Positions 22,540-32,970 are shown, counted from the first letter of the stretch. The stretch: DNA of 64,000 nt from Tretioscincus oriximinensis (GCA_022410635.1 JAJVDF010000218.1:273828-337827); one strand, 5' to 3'. Translations and numbers: made by a program. The notes: generated by a model from the sequence alone, not told the origin.

Positions 22540-23110
22540 TTTTCCCTGCCGCCCCGTTCCGGCCAATGCCGTCAGTGTGCAAGAAAATCAGCATATCCAA
22601 GCGTACTTTCGGTTGTGCTCCGGCCCTGTCAACGGGCAGAAGGCAGGCGCTTTTTTCGCGCGGCCAGGGATGTTGACACGGCGCGTGCGCGCTGGGCCTG
22701 GGCGGGGTCCGCAAAGCTATAGAGCGTGAATTTTCCGGCGCGGTAGCCGGAAGCGTCTGGAGAGAGCGTCCGATTTGTCTCCTCCCTTCTTCCTCCTCCT
22801 CCTATTGCGGGCACTATGGAGCCGGGGACGTGAGGGAGGAGCTGCTGCCGCTGCCTTCACCTTAGACATGCGAGCCATTCCCCTTGGTGCAGGTAAGCGG
22901 GGCGAGGGGTTCCCGCTGCTGCCCCCCGCCACTCTGACATCACAGGGAGCCATGAGGCTGCTGCCCTCCCCATCCTCTGCGCCCCTGCTTTTCTTCCCGG
23001 AATGAAGGCCTTGAGGCTACTGGTCTCAGCCCTCCTCTTCCTTAGGGGAGCCGCTCGAGGGAGGAGAGGAGGGAGCAGCCTGTCGCCTCCCTCACACCTC
23101 CCTGCCCACC
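22540..23110 (+). promoter_or_regulatory. RALGAPB: CpG island promoter of RALGAPB
   Basis: GC- and CpG-rich block around the probable first exon. It contains NRF1-like GCGCGTGCGCGC at 22681-22692, an ETS-type GCCGGAAGC near 22747, and GGCGGGG (Sp1-type) near 22701. No TATA box is seen, as is usual for a housekeeping CpG promoter. The start site cannot be fixed from sequence; initiation somewhere around 22700-22800 would suit the exon that ends at 22892. Confidence 0.75.
22760..22892 (+). other. RALGAPB: RALGAPB exon 1 (5' UTR), 5' limit unknown
   Basis: Ends at a consensus donor, GTGCAG|GTAAGCG, with the intron starting at 22893. Joining to the acceptor at 46449/46450 gives a leader with two short upstream ORFs. 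One is ATG at 22816 with stop at 22831-22833. The other starts at 22868 and crosses the junction, stopping at 46464-46466. Assignment to RALGAPB rests on strand, the CpG island and the lack of any other downstream gene; no transcript evidence is available. Confidence 0.6.
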
Positions 23111-23997
23111 CTGCTCCTTTGCCTCATGGGCTGGGGGCTTTGCTGCCGCTGGGCTGTTTTTAGGCCGAGGACACATCGCCTCCTCCCAGCCTGGTGCCCG
23201 TAGAAAGCGCTTCCCACGGCTGAAGGAGCCCGTCTAGTCCTTCGGGGCTCCCGGCAAGGAAGCAACCTAGGGACAAGCTAGGCTACGTCAGAATTGAGCC
23301 CCCCACCCCAAGCAGGTCCCATACTCGCTCCCCCGTAAAGAGAGCCGGCCGCCACCCCAGCAATACCTCAGTTACGACCAGGGCCCCCCCAGGTTCCTTA
23401 TCGTTACGCTTTGGGGCAAACCTTGAAGCAGAGATTGCTGCTGGCCTCCTTCTTCTCTCGCATGGAAAATAACTGATTAGGGTTTCTGCCCAGGTATGAT
23501 GTTTACAGGTTGGGACGCTCCTGCGGTGTTATTTTTCACATGCGATGAACTGGAATGTTATTCGTCCTGACAGATAAGGTGCAGGTGCAATAAAGAGATG
23601 TATGATTGTAAAGTACGAAGGAGGAATCTGTTAGCTTACCAGCAGCCTTTGCTGCTCTTGTTCAAAGTGACCTTTTGCGGTTGTTGAAAGAGGGGAATGC
23701 TTTTAACCCAGCTTAGAAATAGAAGAACAGCCTTTCTGGATCAAATGAGCGGCTATTTGATTTTGGGGTGTGTTCTGAATTGCCGGTAGGTATGCCTGTG
23801 AAAAGTATGCAAAGAAAACGTGTTGCAATTACTACAGTGGAAGTGCTTTAAATTTGATGTCATAATATTATGTAGGATAAAGGTTCATTTCCTTAGAAAT
23901 TACAGATGCTGGACTTTTCTTCTCATACAGGAAATATGTATATTGGGATATATAGGAAATATATAGTCAGTTTCAGAGAAATAGCTGTGTTAGTCTA

Positions 23998-24158
23998 GCA
24001 GAAAGTCCAGCAAAGGAGCTAGCAGCACTTTGAGACTGAGAAAAGTGGTTGGCATAAGCTTTCGTAGACACGTCTACTTCTGCTGACACGTCTACGAAAG
24101 CTTGTGCCAACCACTTTTCTCAAGTTAGTCTCAAAGTGCTGCTAGCTCCTTTGCAGGA
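23998..24158. repeat. Fold-back element with arms of about 75 bp
   Basis: The left arm (AGTCCAGCAAAGGAGCTAGC to CTTTCGTAGACACGTC) and right arm (GACACGTCTACGAAAGC to GCTAGCTCCTTTGCA) are near-perfect inverted repeats around a short spacer at about 24079-24087. Single-copy relatives of one arm occur at 31016-31140, 32625-32720, 44600-44740 and 48031-48160. This copy therefore looks like an inverted duplication of an interspersed repeat. Confidence 0.8.
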
Positions 24159-24522
24159 AATATATATATTAGGGTTATAGGATAGTATTTCTAATCAGTC
24201 ATGAAACAGGGCTCCCAGCCAAAATTATTTATAGCAATTCAGAAATATTTATAGCAACTTGGAGCCAAACAGACCTCCAAGCCAGAAATTGTTTATAAAG
24301 CTGGACAGAAATTACTTATAGCAACTCAGGGATTATTTTTAGCAACTTGGAACAACTCAGAAATTATTTATAAAATTATTGTTAACCACTTGGATCCAAA
24401 CAAGGCTATAGGTCAAAATTAATTATAATCACTGTGAACCAGTTTACCTGGAGCCAAGCAGAAAAAATAATTATATACACTTGGAGCCAGACAGGGCTCC
24501 AAGCAGAAAATTATATGTACTT

Positions 24523-25174
24523 TGTGAGAAATAAGAGCATCGATGTTAAATTTCCAATGATCAATCATGAGAGGGAGTGATGATGTCAATAGCATTAAAT
24601 GAAGGAACTGTTAAGATCCTTAGGTGTCAACTGCACGGTCAAAAAACCCTTGTAATTTAGAATGAAAGGCATGAAAGTAGGCCTCTAGCTGGAGAAAACA
24701 GACCAGGTAGTTATCCAAGGGAACAAGCTGTACAGTTTGATGGGGGTTTGCAATAAGTTAAGTAACAGCCAAAAGTGTGAATGAACAAAGGAGCTAACAA
24801 AGATCTTAGTTCAGGGAGTTGAAAGGTCAATTCAGTGTTTGATTGGCTCTATCTGTAATAGGGGCCCACTTATATGATAATGCTTACTTGACAGTTTGTG
24901 ATTGGTGGAATTTGTCCTAAACGGAGAATGACCAATGAAAGTTAAGAGGCAGGCTTGGCAATTATGGAGTATAAAAGCAGGGGTGTGGCAATTATATTTT
25001 TGTGCCTCCATTGGATGTAGACACCGACCCAGCAGGATTGGCCCCTTCCCCTTTTCTGTAACCTTTCATTGTTTTATTTGATTGTTCTAATAAATGTTCT
25101 TAATCTGCTTTATCAGTCTTGGTGTGGTCTTAGTCATTATGGAAGGGGGTGGGCCCCGTCCTCCAATTATGACA
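24523..25174 (+). mobile_element. Solo LTR of an endogenous retrovirus-like element
   Basis: 652 bp starting TGTGAGAAATAAG and ending CAATTATGACA, so it has TG...CA ends. It is flanked by the perfect 5-bp duplication TACTT (24518-24522 and 25175-25179). A TATA-like GAGTATAAAAGC is near 24967 and a polyadenylation signal AATAAA near 25090, in the order expected for U3-R-U5. No internal genes remain, which fits loss by recombination between the two LTRs. It is inserted in the minisatellite. Confidence 0.85.
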
Positions 25175-25834
25175 TACTTGGAGCCAGACAGGACTCCAAG
25201 CCCAAAAATTATTTAGATATATTTTGAGCCAGACAGGGCTCCGTGCAGAAAAAATTATTATATACACTTGGAGCCAAAAGGGCTACAAGCAGAAAAATTA
25301 GATACTTGGAGCCAAACAGTGCTCCATCCAGAAAAAAATATTATATACACTTGGAGCCAAAAGGGCTACAAGCAGAAAAATTAGATACTTGGAGCCAGGC
25401 AGGGCTCCATGCAGAAAAAATTATTATATACACTTGGAGCCAAAAGGACTACAAGCAGAAAAATTAGATACTTGGAGNCAGACANGGCTCCATGCAGAAA
25501 AAAATATTATATACACTTGGAGCCAAAAAGGCTACAAGCAGAAAAATTAGATACTTGGAGCCAGACAGGGCTCCATGCAGAAAAAAATTATTATATACAC
25601 TTGGAGCCAGATATAGATATACTTAGAGCCAGATAGGGCTCCAAGCCAAAAAAATTATTATACTTTGAGCTACACAGGGCTCCGTGCAGAAAAAAATATT
25701 ATATACACTTGGAGCCAGAAAGGCTACAAGCAGAAAAATTAGATACTTGGAGGGCTCCATGCAGAAAAAATTATTATATACACTTGGAGCCAGATATAGA
25801 TATACTTTGAGCCAGACAGGGCTCCAATCTGAAG

Positions 25835-26480
25835 AAATTAATTTAAATTGTAACAAAGATAAAATTATGATAGAAATTAAAAATAAATGGAATCCAGATA
25901 TAAATTTAGATTTGCAAATAATAAATCCATCAGAGATTAAATCGGAGAGAATGAATAATTAAAAAGAAGCCATAAGGAATGTTATTCACATATGGCATAA
26001 AACATATGGCTCGCACATTATTTACCCAACCAAATGAATTATTGTTGGCTTGTCAAATAAGAGCAGACAATTACCATGTTTATTGGAGATGCATTGAGGC
26101 GCAATCGTTTTGGCCAAAAATTCAAAAAGAAGAAAATAAAATATATAATTATAATATATTGATAACAGATAAAATGGCAATCTTTTTGTACAATTTAGAC
26201 AATATTATTAATAGTCAAACAATGAATATTATACAGAATCTATTAGCATATGCCCAAATTACAATTTTAAAAGGCTTGTCAAAAGTACAATTGGTGGACA
26301 TCATGACTATATTATTGAGAAAATGGCAGTGGAAATACATGTTAGAATCAATCAAAATGAAAATATGCAAAGGGTTAAACAAATGAAACATAACTGGAAA
26401 CCTGTGAAAGGTTATTTAATGAGGCAAGCGTTGGACCAAGCTAGAAGATACAAAATTAATATTGTTTATAATATGTAACT
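25835..26480 (+). mobile_element. L1 LINE, ORF2 C-terminal fragment
   Basis: An open stretch at 25979-26386 (135 codons) contains 'YHVYWRCIEAQSFWPKI', the poorly conserved C-terminal region typical of L1 ORF2, followed by 'LLAYAQITILKGLSK' and a KWQWKYML block. The frame is open but far shorter than ORF2 and starts inside it. It is a 5'-truncated piece inserted in the minisatellite. Family assignment is by motif resemblance. Confidence 0.65.
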
Positions 26481-26565
26481 GCAAAGATGGTTTGCGTGTG
26501 ACTTCTCCGTACAAGTTATTTTCCAAAGAACAATTGTGTTCATATTTATACAAATGATATATATA

Positions 26566-26797
26566 CAGGGTGCTTCAAAAAAAATGTATGCACACTTTGA
26601 ACTTCCATAGAAAATTTATTTACTGTTCTACAAAGTTAAATTTCAGGATTTTCCCATTTGAATAAGTATTAACATTTGTAATTTACGTTTTATTTACATT
26701 GGACTTTAAGCTTTCTAATTTCCTGAAATTTAACTTTGTAGAACAGTAAATAAATTTTCTATGGAAGTTCAAAGTGGGCATAATTTTTTGAAGCACC

Positions 26798-26800
<3 letters not shown>
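26566..26800. mobile_element. Mariner-like MITE, copy B
   Basis: 235 bp from CAGGGTGCTTCAAAAAAAAT to TTTTTTGAAGCACCCTG. Long inverted ends extend through CTATGGAAGTTC / GAACTTCCATAG and TTTACTGTTCTACAAAG. TA flanks both ends. The inverted match runs for about 80 bp per side, so the element is close to a full palindrome. A TA microsatellite follows at 26801-26831. Confidence 0.85.
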
Positions 26801-26836
<36 letters not shown>

Positions 26837-27164
26837 CTTGGAGCCAGACAGGGCTCCAATCAGAAAAAAAAATAGTTATAGACACCTGGAGCCAGACAAA
26901 GCTCCAAGCAGAAAAATTAATGATGGACAGTTGGAGCCTGACAGCGCTCCAGGCAGGAAAAAAAATTGATTAAAGCCACCAGGCAGCAAGAAATTATTTT
27001 AGACTTCGATCCACACCAGAGAATATAAAAACAGCGCAGGGAAAACCCCTCAAGGCTTTCGCGGTCCTTCCTCCTCTGCTTCAGCAAGCCCACAGACAGT
27101 GGGCAATAATAAGAAACAGCCTTAAAAAAGGCTGTTGTGTTCTTTGTTTATTCTTTTAAAAGGC

Positions 27165-27460
27165 TGGCGCTTGGATTCGCGCCTAAAACAGAGGGCGCGA
27201 CGAGCGAGCGGAGATACAACCGCTCCGTCGCTCGCCTCCTCAGCGAAAGGCGCGGCTGAGTATGTGTGTGTGTGTGCGTGCGGGGGGGGGGGGGATGCTG
27301 CCTATCGAGGCATCTGTTAAGCTTCACCTCCGCCGTGACCTCGGCAGCCAGTGACGTGCCTTCCGGTATCCCGGAAGTTAACGCGCCGTCGCCGACTGTC
27401 CAGCCTGGCCCCGCAAGGCTAGCAGCTCCTTGCCCGCCCCGCGAGGTATTTCTCAAAATT
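27165..27460. promoter_or_regulatory. Second CpG island in RALGAPB intron 1
   Basis: CpG-rich block with GAGGGCGCGACGAGCG, a TGTG run followed by about 12 G (27260-27293), a CRE-like TGACGTG near 27352 and an ETS-type CCCGGAAGTTAACG near 27370. CGCGAG|GTATTT near 27441-27452 could act as a donor. It may be an alternative first exon and promoter for RALGAPB, or the GC-rich end of a repeat: a TATAAAA at about 27026 and the minisatellite lie just upstream. I cannot decide between these. Confidence 0.45.
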
Positions 27461-28041
27461 TAAAGGCGTTTTTGCGCGTGTGTGCAGAATTTATGCTTGT
27501 GTGATGCCTGAGGGCACGTGGCCCTCACTCTGCTAATTAGTTTCCTCAGTTGTTAAGTGCTTTTTACAGCTCCTTTCATTAAGCAGTTATTCGAATGATG
27601 CCCTAGTTTGAAACACTTTTCGCTTAGGGAAACCCGCTGTTCTAGATAAGCAAAGCAAACTATAAAGACCATCGCTGATGCCATCCAGCAACAGGGATTA
27701 GAAAACAGGTTTGTTTGCTATGATGAGAGGTGGGTGTATTTCCATGGACATTAAAGTAACAAATTAGGCAGCTAGAGAAGAAGCCTATTAATAGCTCGTT
27801 GATGCCCCATGCATAGCATGGTTTAATTTCCGAAACTGCCATGTTAGATAAATTATATTAATGGGAAACATCAAAGTTATAATTCTTCTCTGACTAACTG
27901 CTGGCTTTACATCAGTTAAAAATAGTTTGTATGTTGTAAAAAGAAAATGCTCAGAATAATAACAGTTATTGAAAGAGTTTATCTAAATTAACCTAGGAAG
28001 ATATTTAGAGCCAGCATATGTTAACTGAGTTCCAGCATTCT

Positions 28042-28230
28042 CTTTGGCCCTGTTCCCACTGAGCCTTCTTCTTGGCTACATCTCAGAATAGGAATGTGCC
28101 ATCTACATGCTAGTGTAGGCTGTGGCAGGCCCCGAATGGGGCCTGCCACAGCCTACACTGGCATGTGGATGACCAAGCTCCGTACCGAGATATAACCCAG
28201 AATAAGGCTCATTGGGGACAGGGCCAAAGG
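28042..28230. mobile_element. Palindromic MITE (GGCCCTGT family), best copy
   Basis: Ends are CTTTGGCCCTGTTCCCACTG and GGGGACAGGGCCAAAG, inverted. In the middle, a near-perfect hairpin of about 21-bp arms reads TAGGCTGTGGCAGGCCCC, GAAT loop, then GGGGCCTGCCACAGCCTA. The outer and inner inverted repeats give a nested stem. Class unknown; no target duplication can be separated from the terminal palindrome. Confidence 0.75.
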
Positions 28231-28899
28231 GATGTCCTAGAGTTGAAGCCTTGCATTGTGATCGTCAAATGATATGAAAGTCATTCCATGCTTATATAGT
28301 TACATATTAATCTACATTCAAGGAAAGGACACCATTGTATTTTCAAGCCATATCTACCAATTTTTTTGTTTACAAAAGGAAATAATTCAATATTTGTTTA
28401 TGTTTTCTAGTCGTATTTGCATCTCTGTACATGTGATGTAATCCTAGTTAGTATGAAAGATAGCTGTAACCTTCATCTTTACTGTTATAGAAACAGGTTC
28501 AGCGTGTAAGCATTGCAAAATCCTTTTAAAGTTTTAGACAGCAGTTAAAAGTATTAGTTCAGTCCATACAGGAAGTGTAGTGAATAAAATAGGAAACCAT
28601 CAATGCGGAATATGGTTTTTTCACAGCTTTAAACAAATGAGTGGCAGTTCATAAATGAGAATTCTCCCTAAAATCATAGGCAGGAATAGGCATTGCTGAT
28701 CTAAAAATGTCTAGTCAATTATAGGGTATAGTAGTTTCTTAAGCTTTGAATAGTGAGTTTGTGGAAAAACTCACTTAAAATATGTGGTTTGGTATTCTAG
28801 ATTGAACAGAATTAGCAAATACACTTCTAGGCTAGCTTTACAATTCCTTTGCCTTTCATAAATTCAAAACAGGGTGAATAGAGAACACTAGGACCAGGG

Positions 28900-29290
28900 G
28901 GCACTCCTTAAAACTGTTGGGTAGAAAAGTGAGAACAGACAAAGGAAAGTATTTTTTCACCGAGAGGGTCATCGGCCTGTGGAATTTACTTCCTGAAGAG
29001 GTAGTGGTAGCTAACAGCTTGGNTAGTTTCAAGACAGGACTAGACAGGTTTATGGACACTAAGGGTATAAATGGATATTAGGATGGATGTCTGGATGTTG
29101 CTTCTGGGATGGAGCAACAGGCAGGACTCCTGAAATACCAATTACAGGGAGTCATGAACAGGTGCATATCTTGCTTTCCTCTGTTCGGACTGCCCAGGTG
29201 CATGTGGTGGGCCTCTGTGTGACACAGAATGCTGGACTAGATGGGCTGTGGCCTGATTCAGTATGGCTCTTCTTATGTTCTTATGTTCTG
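28900..29290 (+). mobile_element. CR1-type LINE, 3' end
   Basis: + orientation: AGGAAAGTATTTTTTCACCG with GTGGAATTTACTTCCTGAAG (ORF2 end), the AGACAGGTTTATGGACACTA segment, the 3' UTR and a TCTTATGTTCTTATGTTC tail. Present again at 30566-30956 in the second unit of the duplication. Confidence 0.85.
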
Positions 29291-29707
29291 AAAAGAGTAG
29301 CAGTATTAGTCTGAATTGGTATTCTTAACAAGGTGATCTCATAGCACTNTCCAGCAACAGGGATTAGAAAACAGGTTTGTTTGCTATGATGAGAGGTGGG
29401 TGTATTTCCATGGACATTAAAGTAACAAATTAGGCAGCTAGAGAAGAAGCCTATTAATAGCTCGTTGATGCCCCATGCATAGCATGGTTTAATTTCCGAA
29501 ACTGCCATGTTAGATAAATTATATTAATGGGAAACATCAAAGTTATAATTCTTCTCTGACTAACTGCTGGCTTTACATCAGTTAAAAATAGTTTGTATGT
29601 TGTAAAAAGAAAATGCTCAGAATAATAACAGTTATTGAAAGAGTTTATCTAAATTAACCTAGGAAGATATTTAGAGCCAGCATATGTTAACTGAGTTCCA
29701 GCATTCT

Positions 29708-29896
29708 CTTTGGCCCTGTTCCCACTGAGCCTTCTTCTTGGCTACATCTCAGAATAGGAATGTGCCATCTACATGCTAGTGTAGGCTGTGGCAGGCCCCG
29801 AATGGGGCCTGCCACAGCCTACACTGGCATGTGGATGACCAAGCTCCGTACCGAGATATAACCCAGAATAAGGCTCATTGGGGACAGGGCCAAAGG
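29708..29896. mobile_element. Palindromic MITE, copy in duplicated unit
   Basis: Same sequence as 28042-28230, carried along in the tandem duplication. Confidence 0.75.
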
Positions 29897-30565
29897 GATG
29901 TCCTAGAGTTGAAGCCTTGCATTGTGATCGTCAAATGATATGAAAGTCATTCCATGCTTATATAGTTACATATTAATCTACATTCAAGGAAAGGACACCA
30001 TTGTATTTTCAAGCCATATCTACCAATTTTTTTGTTTACAAAAGGAAATAATTCAATATTTGTTTATGTTTTCTAGTCGTATTTGCATCTCTGTACATGT
30101 GATGTAATCCTAGTTAGTATGAAAGATAGCTGTAACCTTCATCTTTACTGTTATAGAAACAGGTTCAGCGTGTAAGCATTGCAAAATCCTTTTAAAGTTT
30201 TAGACAGCAGTTAAAAGTATTAGTTCAGTCCATACAGGAAGTGTAGTGAATAAAATAGGAAACCATCAATGCGGAATATGGTTTTTTCACAGCTTTAAAC
30301 AAATGAGTGGCAGTTCATAAATGAGAATTCTCCCTAAAATCATAGGCAGGAATAGGCATTGCTGATCTAAAAATGTCTAGTCAATTATAGGGTATAGTAG
30401 TTTCTTAAGCTTTGAATAGTGAGTTTGTGGAAAAACTCACTTAAAATATGTGGTTTGGTATTCTAGATTGAACAGAATTAGCAAATACACTTCTAGGCTA
30501 GCTTTACAATTCCTTTGCCTTTCATAAATTCAAAACAGGGTGAATAGAGAACACTAGGACCAGGG

Positions 30566-30956
30566 GGCACTCCTTAAAACTGTTGGGTAGAAAAGTGAGA
30601 ACAGACAAAGGAAAGTATTTTTTCACCGAGAGGGTCATCGGCCTGTGGAATTTACTTCCTGAAGAGGTAGTGGTAGCTAACAGCTTGGNTAGTTTCAAGA
30701 CAGGACTAGACAGGTTTATGGACACTAAGGGTATAAATGGATATTAGGATGGATGTCTGGATGTTGCTTCTGGGATGGAGCAACAGGCAGGACTCCTGAA
30801 ATACCAATTACAGGGAGTCATGAACAGGTGCATATCTTGCTTTCCTCTGTTCGGACTGCCCAGGTGCATGTGGTGGGCCTCTGTGTGACACAGAATGCTG
30901 GACTAGATGGGCTGTGGCCTGATTCAGTATGGCTCTTCTTATGTTCTTATGTTCTG
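30566..30956 (+). mobile_element. CR1-type LINE, copy in duplicated unit
   Basis: Same sequence as 28900-29290, carried along in the tandem duplication. Confidence 0.85.
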
Positions 30957-31016
30957 AAAAGAGTAGCAGTATTAGTCTGAATTGGTATTCTTAACAAGGT
31001 GATCTCATAGCACTNT

Positions 31017-31145
31017 AGAGATGAACAAGAAAAAGATAAACAGCGTGGGTTACCTTAAAGTAGGCAACAAGTCTGCATCTTCAGACTACTAGCATTTTGT
31101 GTATGAAAGCTCATGCTGTCTTCATTTTTATAGTTAATCTCTAAG
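31017..31145. repeat. Interspersed repeat fragment (fold-back family)
   Basis: GTTACCTTAAAGTAGGCAAC, GAAAGCTCATGCTGTC and TTAATCTCTAAGATACTAAG follow the pattern of a sauropsid interspersed repeat, also seen near 32.6, 44.6 and 48.1 kb. Degenerate. Confidence 0.45.
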
Positions 31146-31626
31146 ATACTAAGTTATGAGATCCCTTTGCTAGAAATTTTGCTTTTCTTGTGGCTTAGAT
31201 AATGAATGCCAAACTTTGATAATGAATGCCACATCAACGGGTTTTAAGCTGGAAACTGCTTTTGTTAGAGTGTAGTACACAAGTACTATGATTAGCAACT
31301 ATTNCTGATTCAGTCTCCCTTCAAAACCATTCTAGCATGCTCCACTAGTAGTTGGCAGTTTTCTTCATATACAAAGTTTATGAAGAGTTTATGAGTTTGC
31401 TATATTGTGTCCATTAGTGTAGACATTGCTTTATTTTCATACTGATTTATTATTCTTGGACAGGACTTTCCCTTAGGTGTTTGTCGTTTTTCTAAATAAA
31501 TCCTTATGTGTGGATTTCTCTGAATTTTTAACTTTATATTAATATTTAATACAATGCAAAACAGTTATTAACTTTGGAGATGCGTTCTATATTAAAATTC
31601 TAGATATGAGTGTCTCTTTACAGGCA
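31146..31626. other. No feature seen
   Basis: AT-rich intronic sequence with a small local duplication, AATGAATGCCA, near 31200 and 31221. Confidence 0.4.
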
Positions 31627-31929
31627 NGAATGGCTCAGTTGCTTAGGAGACGGTCTCTTATCTGGGAGACCGGGTTTCGAAGCCCTGTGTCGGACGTGGG
31701 GAGGGGTGAGCACCTTCCACTAGCCTGTAGCTCTAGCCAAAGCAGCTATTTGAAAACAAGAATTGCAAGAAATTGCAACTGACTGCAAGTAGATACATGG
31801 GAACCACCACAGCCTGATGGGGAAGATAGAAGGTAAGCCTTCGGGCAAAGTACTCTTGTAAGCCGCTTTGAGTCCTTTTGAAAAGTGAAAAAAGTGAGGT
31901 ATAAGCACCCTGTTCTTCTTTTTCTTTAC
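31627..31929 (+). mobile_element. tRNA-derived SINE (type 1), copy B
   Basis: Same layout as 4705-5011: TGGCTCAGTTGCTTAGG, B-box CCGGGTTTCGAAGCCC at 31670-31685, the CACCTTCCACTAGCCTGTAG body block and the GTAAGCCGCTTTGAGTCC end. It finishes with a TTCTTCTTTTTC tail. The tRNA-like head is better preserved here than in copy A. Confidence 0.8.
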
Positions 31930-32970
31930 AATTGGGTTTGTCATTAAGAAGCTTCATCACATATTTCATTAATGGTTTGCACACTGTTTAGGTGATACTT
32001 CTATAATATGATTATATGGGGCAGTCTGCTATTACAGGAAGAATGCTTATTTTCCTGGAATATCAGCAAAATAGATTATTTTGTAAATTGCCTAGAAGCT
32101 TTTGTGCAGGCAACTCATAATTTTAATCAGTAATCATAATCAAGACATTTGGTGACTCCAGCGTTGATTCCTTATTAGCTTACAGGTCCAGTTTAAGCTA
32201 GTAATATGCAACTGTCAAGAGCTCTTTATAATCTAGAATTCAAGTCCTATGAGTTTGTTTTTCTTGTTTCAAATTACCTTGCGATCTGCATTTTGCTCTT
32301 CATTCCAAAATAATACTTTGCACAAATGATTGAAAAGAGCACCTGAACTGAATTGGATAAGCATATTCCANGGTATCAGCAATGCCCACCTAGATAATTA
32401 AGTGCTCAAAATCCTGAAAGTTACATTTTCATAGATCTGTATACTTTTACTTACTTGATTTTTAAGTTGCAGTCTATTTTGATTGTACTTTATGTTGCCC
32501 TTATTTGCCAGTTTGAAGGAAAGATTGTACAATATATATTTTCTGAAATCAATAGAATTTTGTGATGCATGGAACTGAATTACAGTCAAACACTTTATTC
32601 AAAAAATGACTATTTTAAACCTTGTCAAGTGAAAGAGTCTTATAGCACCTTAGGGATAAACAAGAAAAGGATAGACAGCATCAACTTTCATAGACCCATG
32701 TACATCTTCTGCTGTACATTTTCTGTGAAGCAGCATCTGAATAAATAGACTTGTCTACAGAATTGCCCTGCAATTCTAATGCGTAATCATGTTGAAATGC
32801 TAGTATACAGGTTCTTTAGCAACTGAATACTGATATTTTCTTAATATTGTTGAACTTCGCAATGGGGCCCTCATACATGTTAAATATTTGATGGTATTTA
32901 GCACTATTTTTGTTGTCTTTAGATTCAGTTGCAATTCAGTTGTTTCCACATTCTATATACCGTAAGTTCA
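31930..32970. other. No gene; one degenerate interspersed repeat
   Basis: Contains a diverged relative of the fold-back family at about 32625-32720 (TTATAGCACCTTAGGGATAA, AACTTTCATAGACCCATG). Nothing else recognised. Confidence 0.45.

Larger units (their letters stand above)
24190..26995. repeat. Hairpin minisatellite (GGAGCC/GGCTCC), interrupted
   Basis: Repeated units of about 41 bp each contain TTGGAGCC, a 5-7 bp spacer and the inverse GGCTCCA, then CAGAAAAAATTA-type AT sequence. Between 25266 and 25599 the ACTTGGAGCC core recurs at 25266, 25349, 25432, 25515 and 25599, a period of 83-84 bp. The higher-order unit is therefore a dimer of two 41-42 bp monomers. The array is looser at 24200-24520 and 26835-26960. 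It is interrupted by a solo LTR, an L1 fragment and a mariner-like MITE. Confidence 0.85.
27685..29350. repeat. Perfect tandem duplication, unit 1
   Basis: 1,666-bp unit beginning CCAGCAACAGGGATTAG and ending CATAGCACTNT. It is followed immediately by a second unit with no difference that I could find. It contains a palindromic MITE (28042-28230) and a CR1 3' end (28900-29290). The N at 29023 and 29349 recur at exactly 1,666 bp further on, which points to an assembly duplication. Confidence 0.95.
29351..31016. repeat. Perfect tandem duplication, unit 2
   Basis: Second 1,666-bp unit, matching 27685-29350 base for base as far as I compared, N positions included (30689 and 31015). It carries the MITE (29708-29896) and CR1 (30566-30956) copies. 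Confidence 0.95.

Noticed and set aside
25243..25636. Repetitive open frames with 'KYYIHLEPK'-type repeats
   Set aside because: They are translations of the 83-bp minisatellite, whose period is not a multiple of 3. No start context or domain.
24190..26995. CRISPR-like array of short palindromic repeats
   Set aside because: Vertebrate nuclear context, linkers are AT-rich and related to each other rather than unique spacers, and no cas genes are present. It is a minisatellite.
27000..27170. TATAAAA and possible primer-binding site (TGGCGCTTGG) suggesting an LTR end
   Set aside because: No TG...CA boundaries or target duplication, and the primer-site match is poor. Kept only as an alternative explanation for the CpG block.
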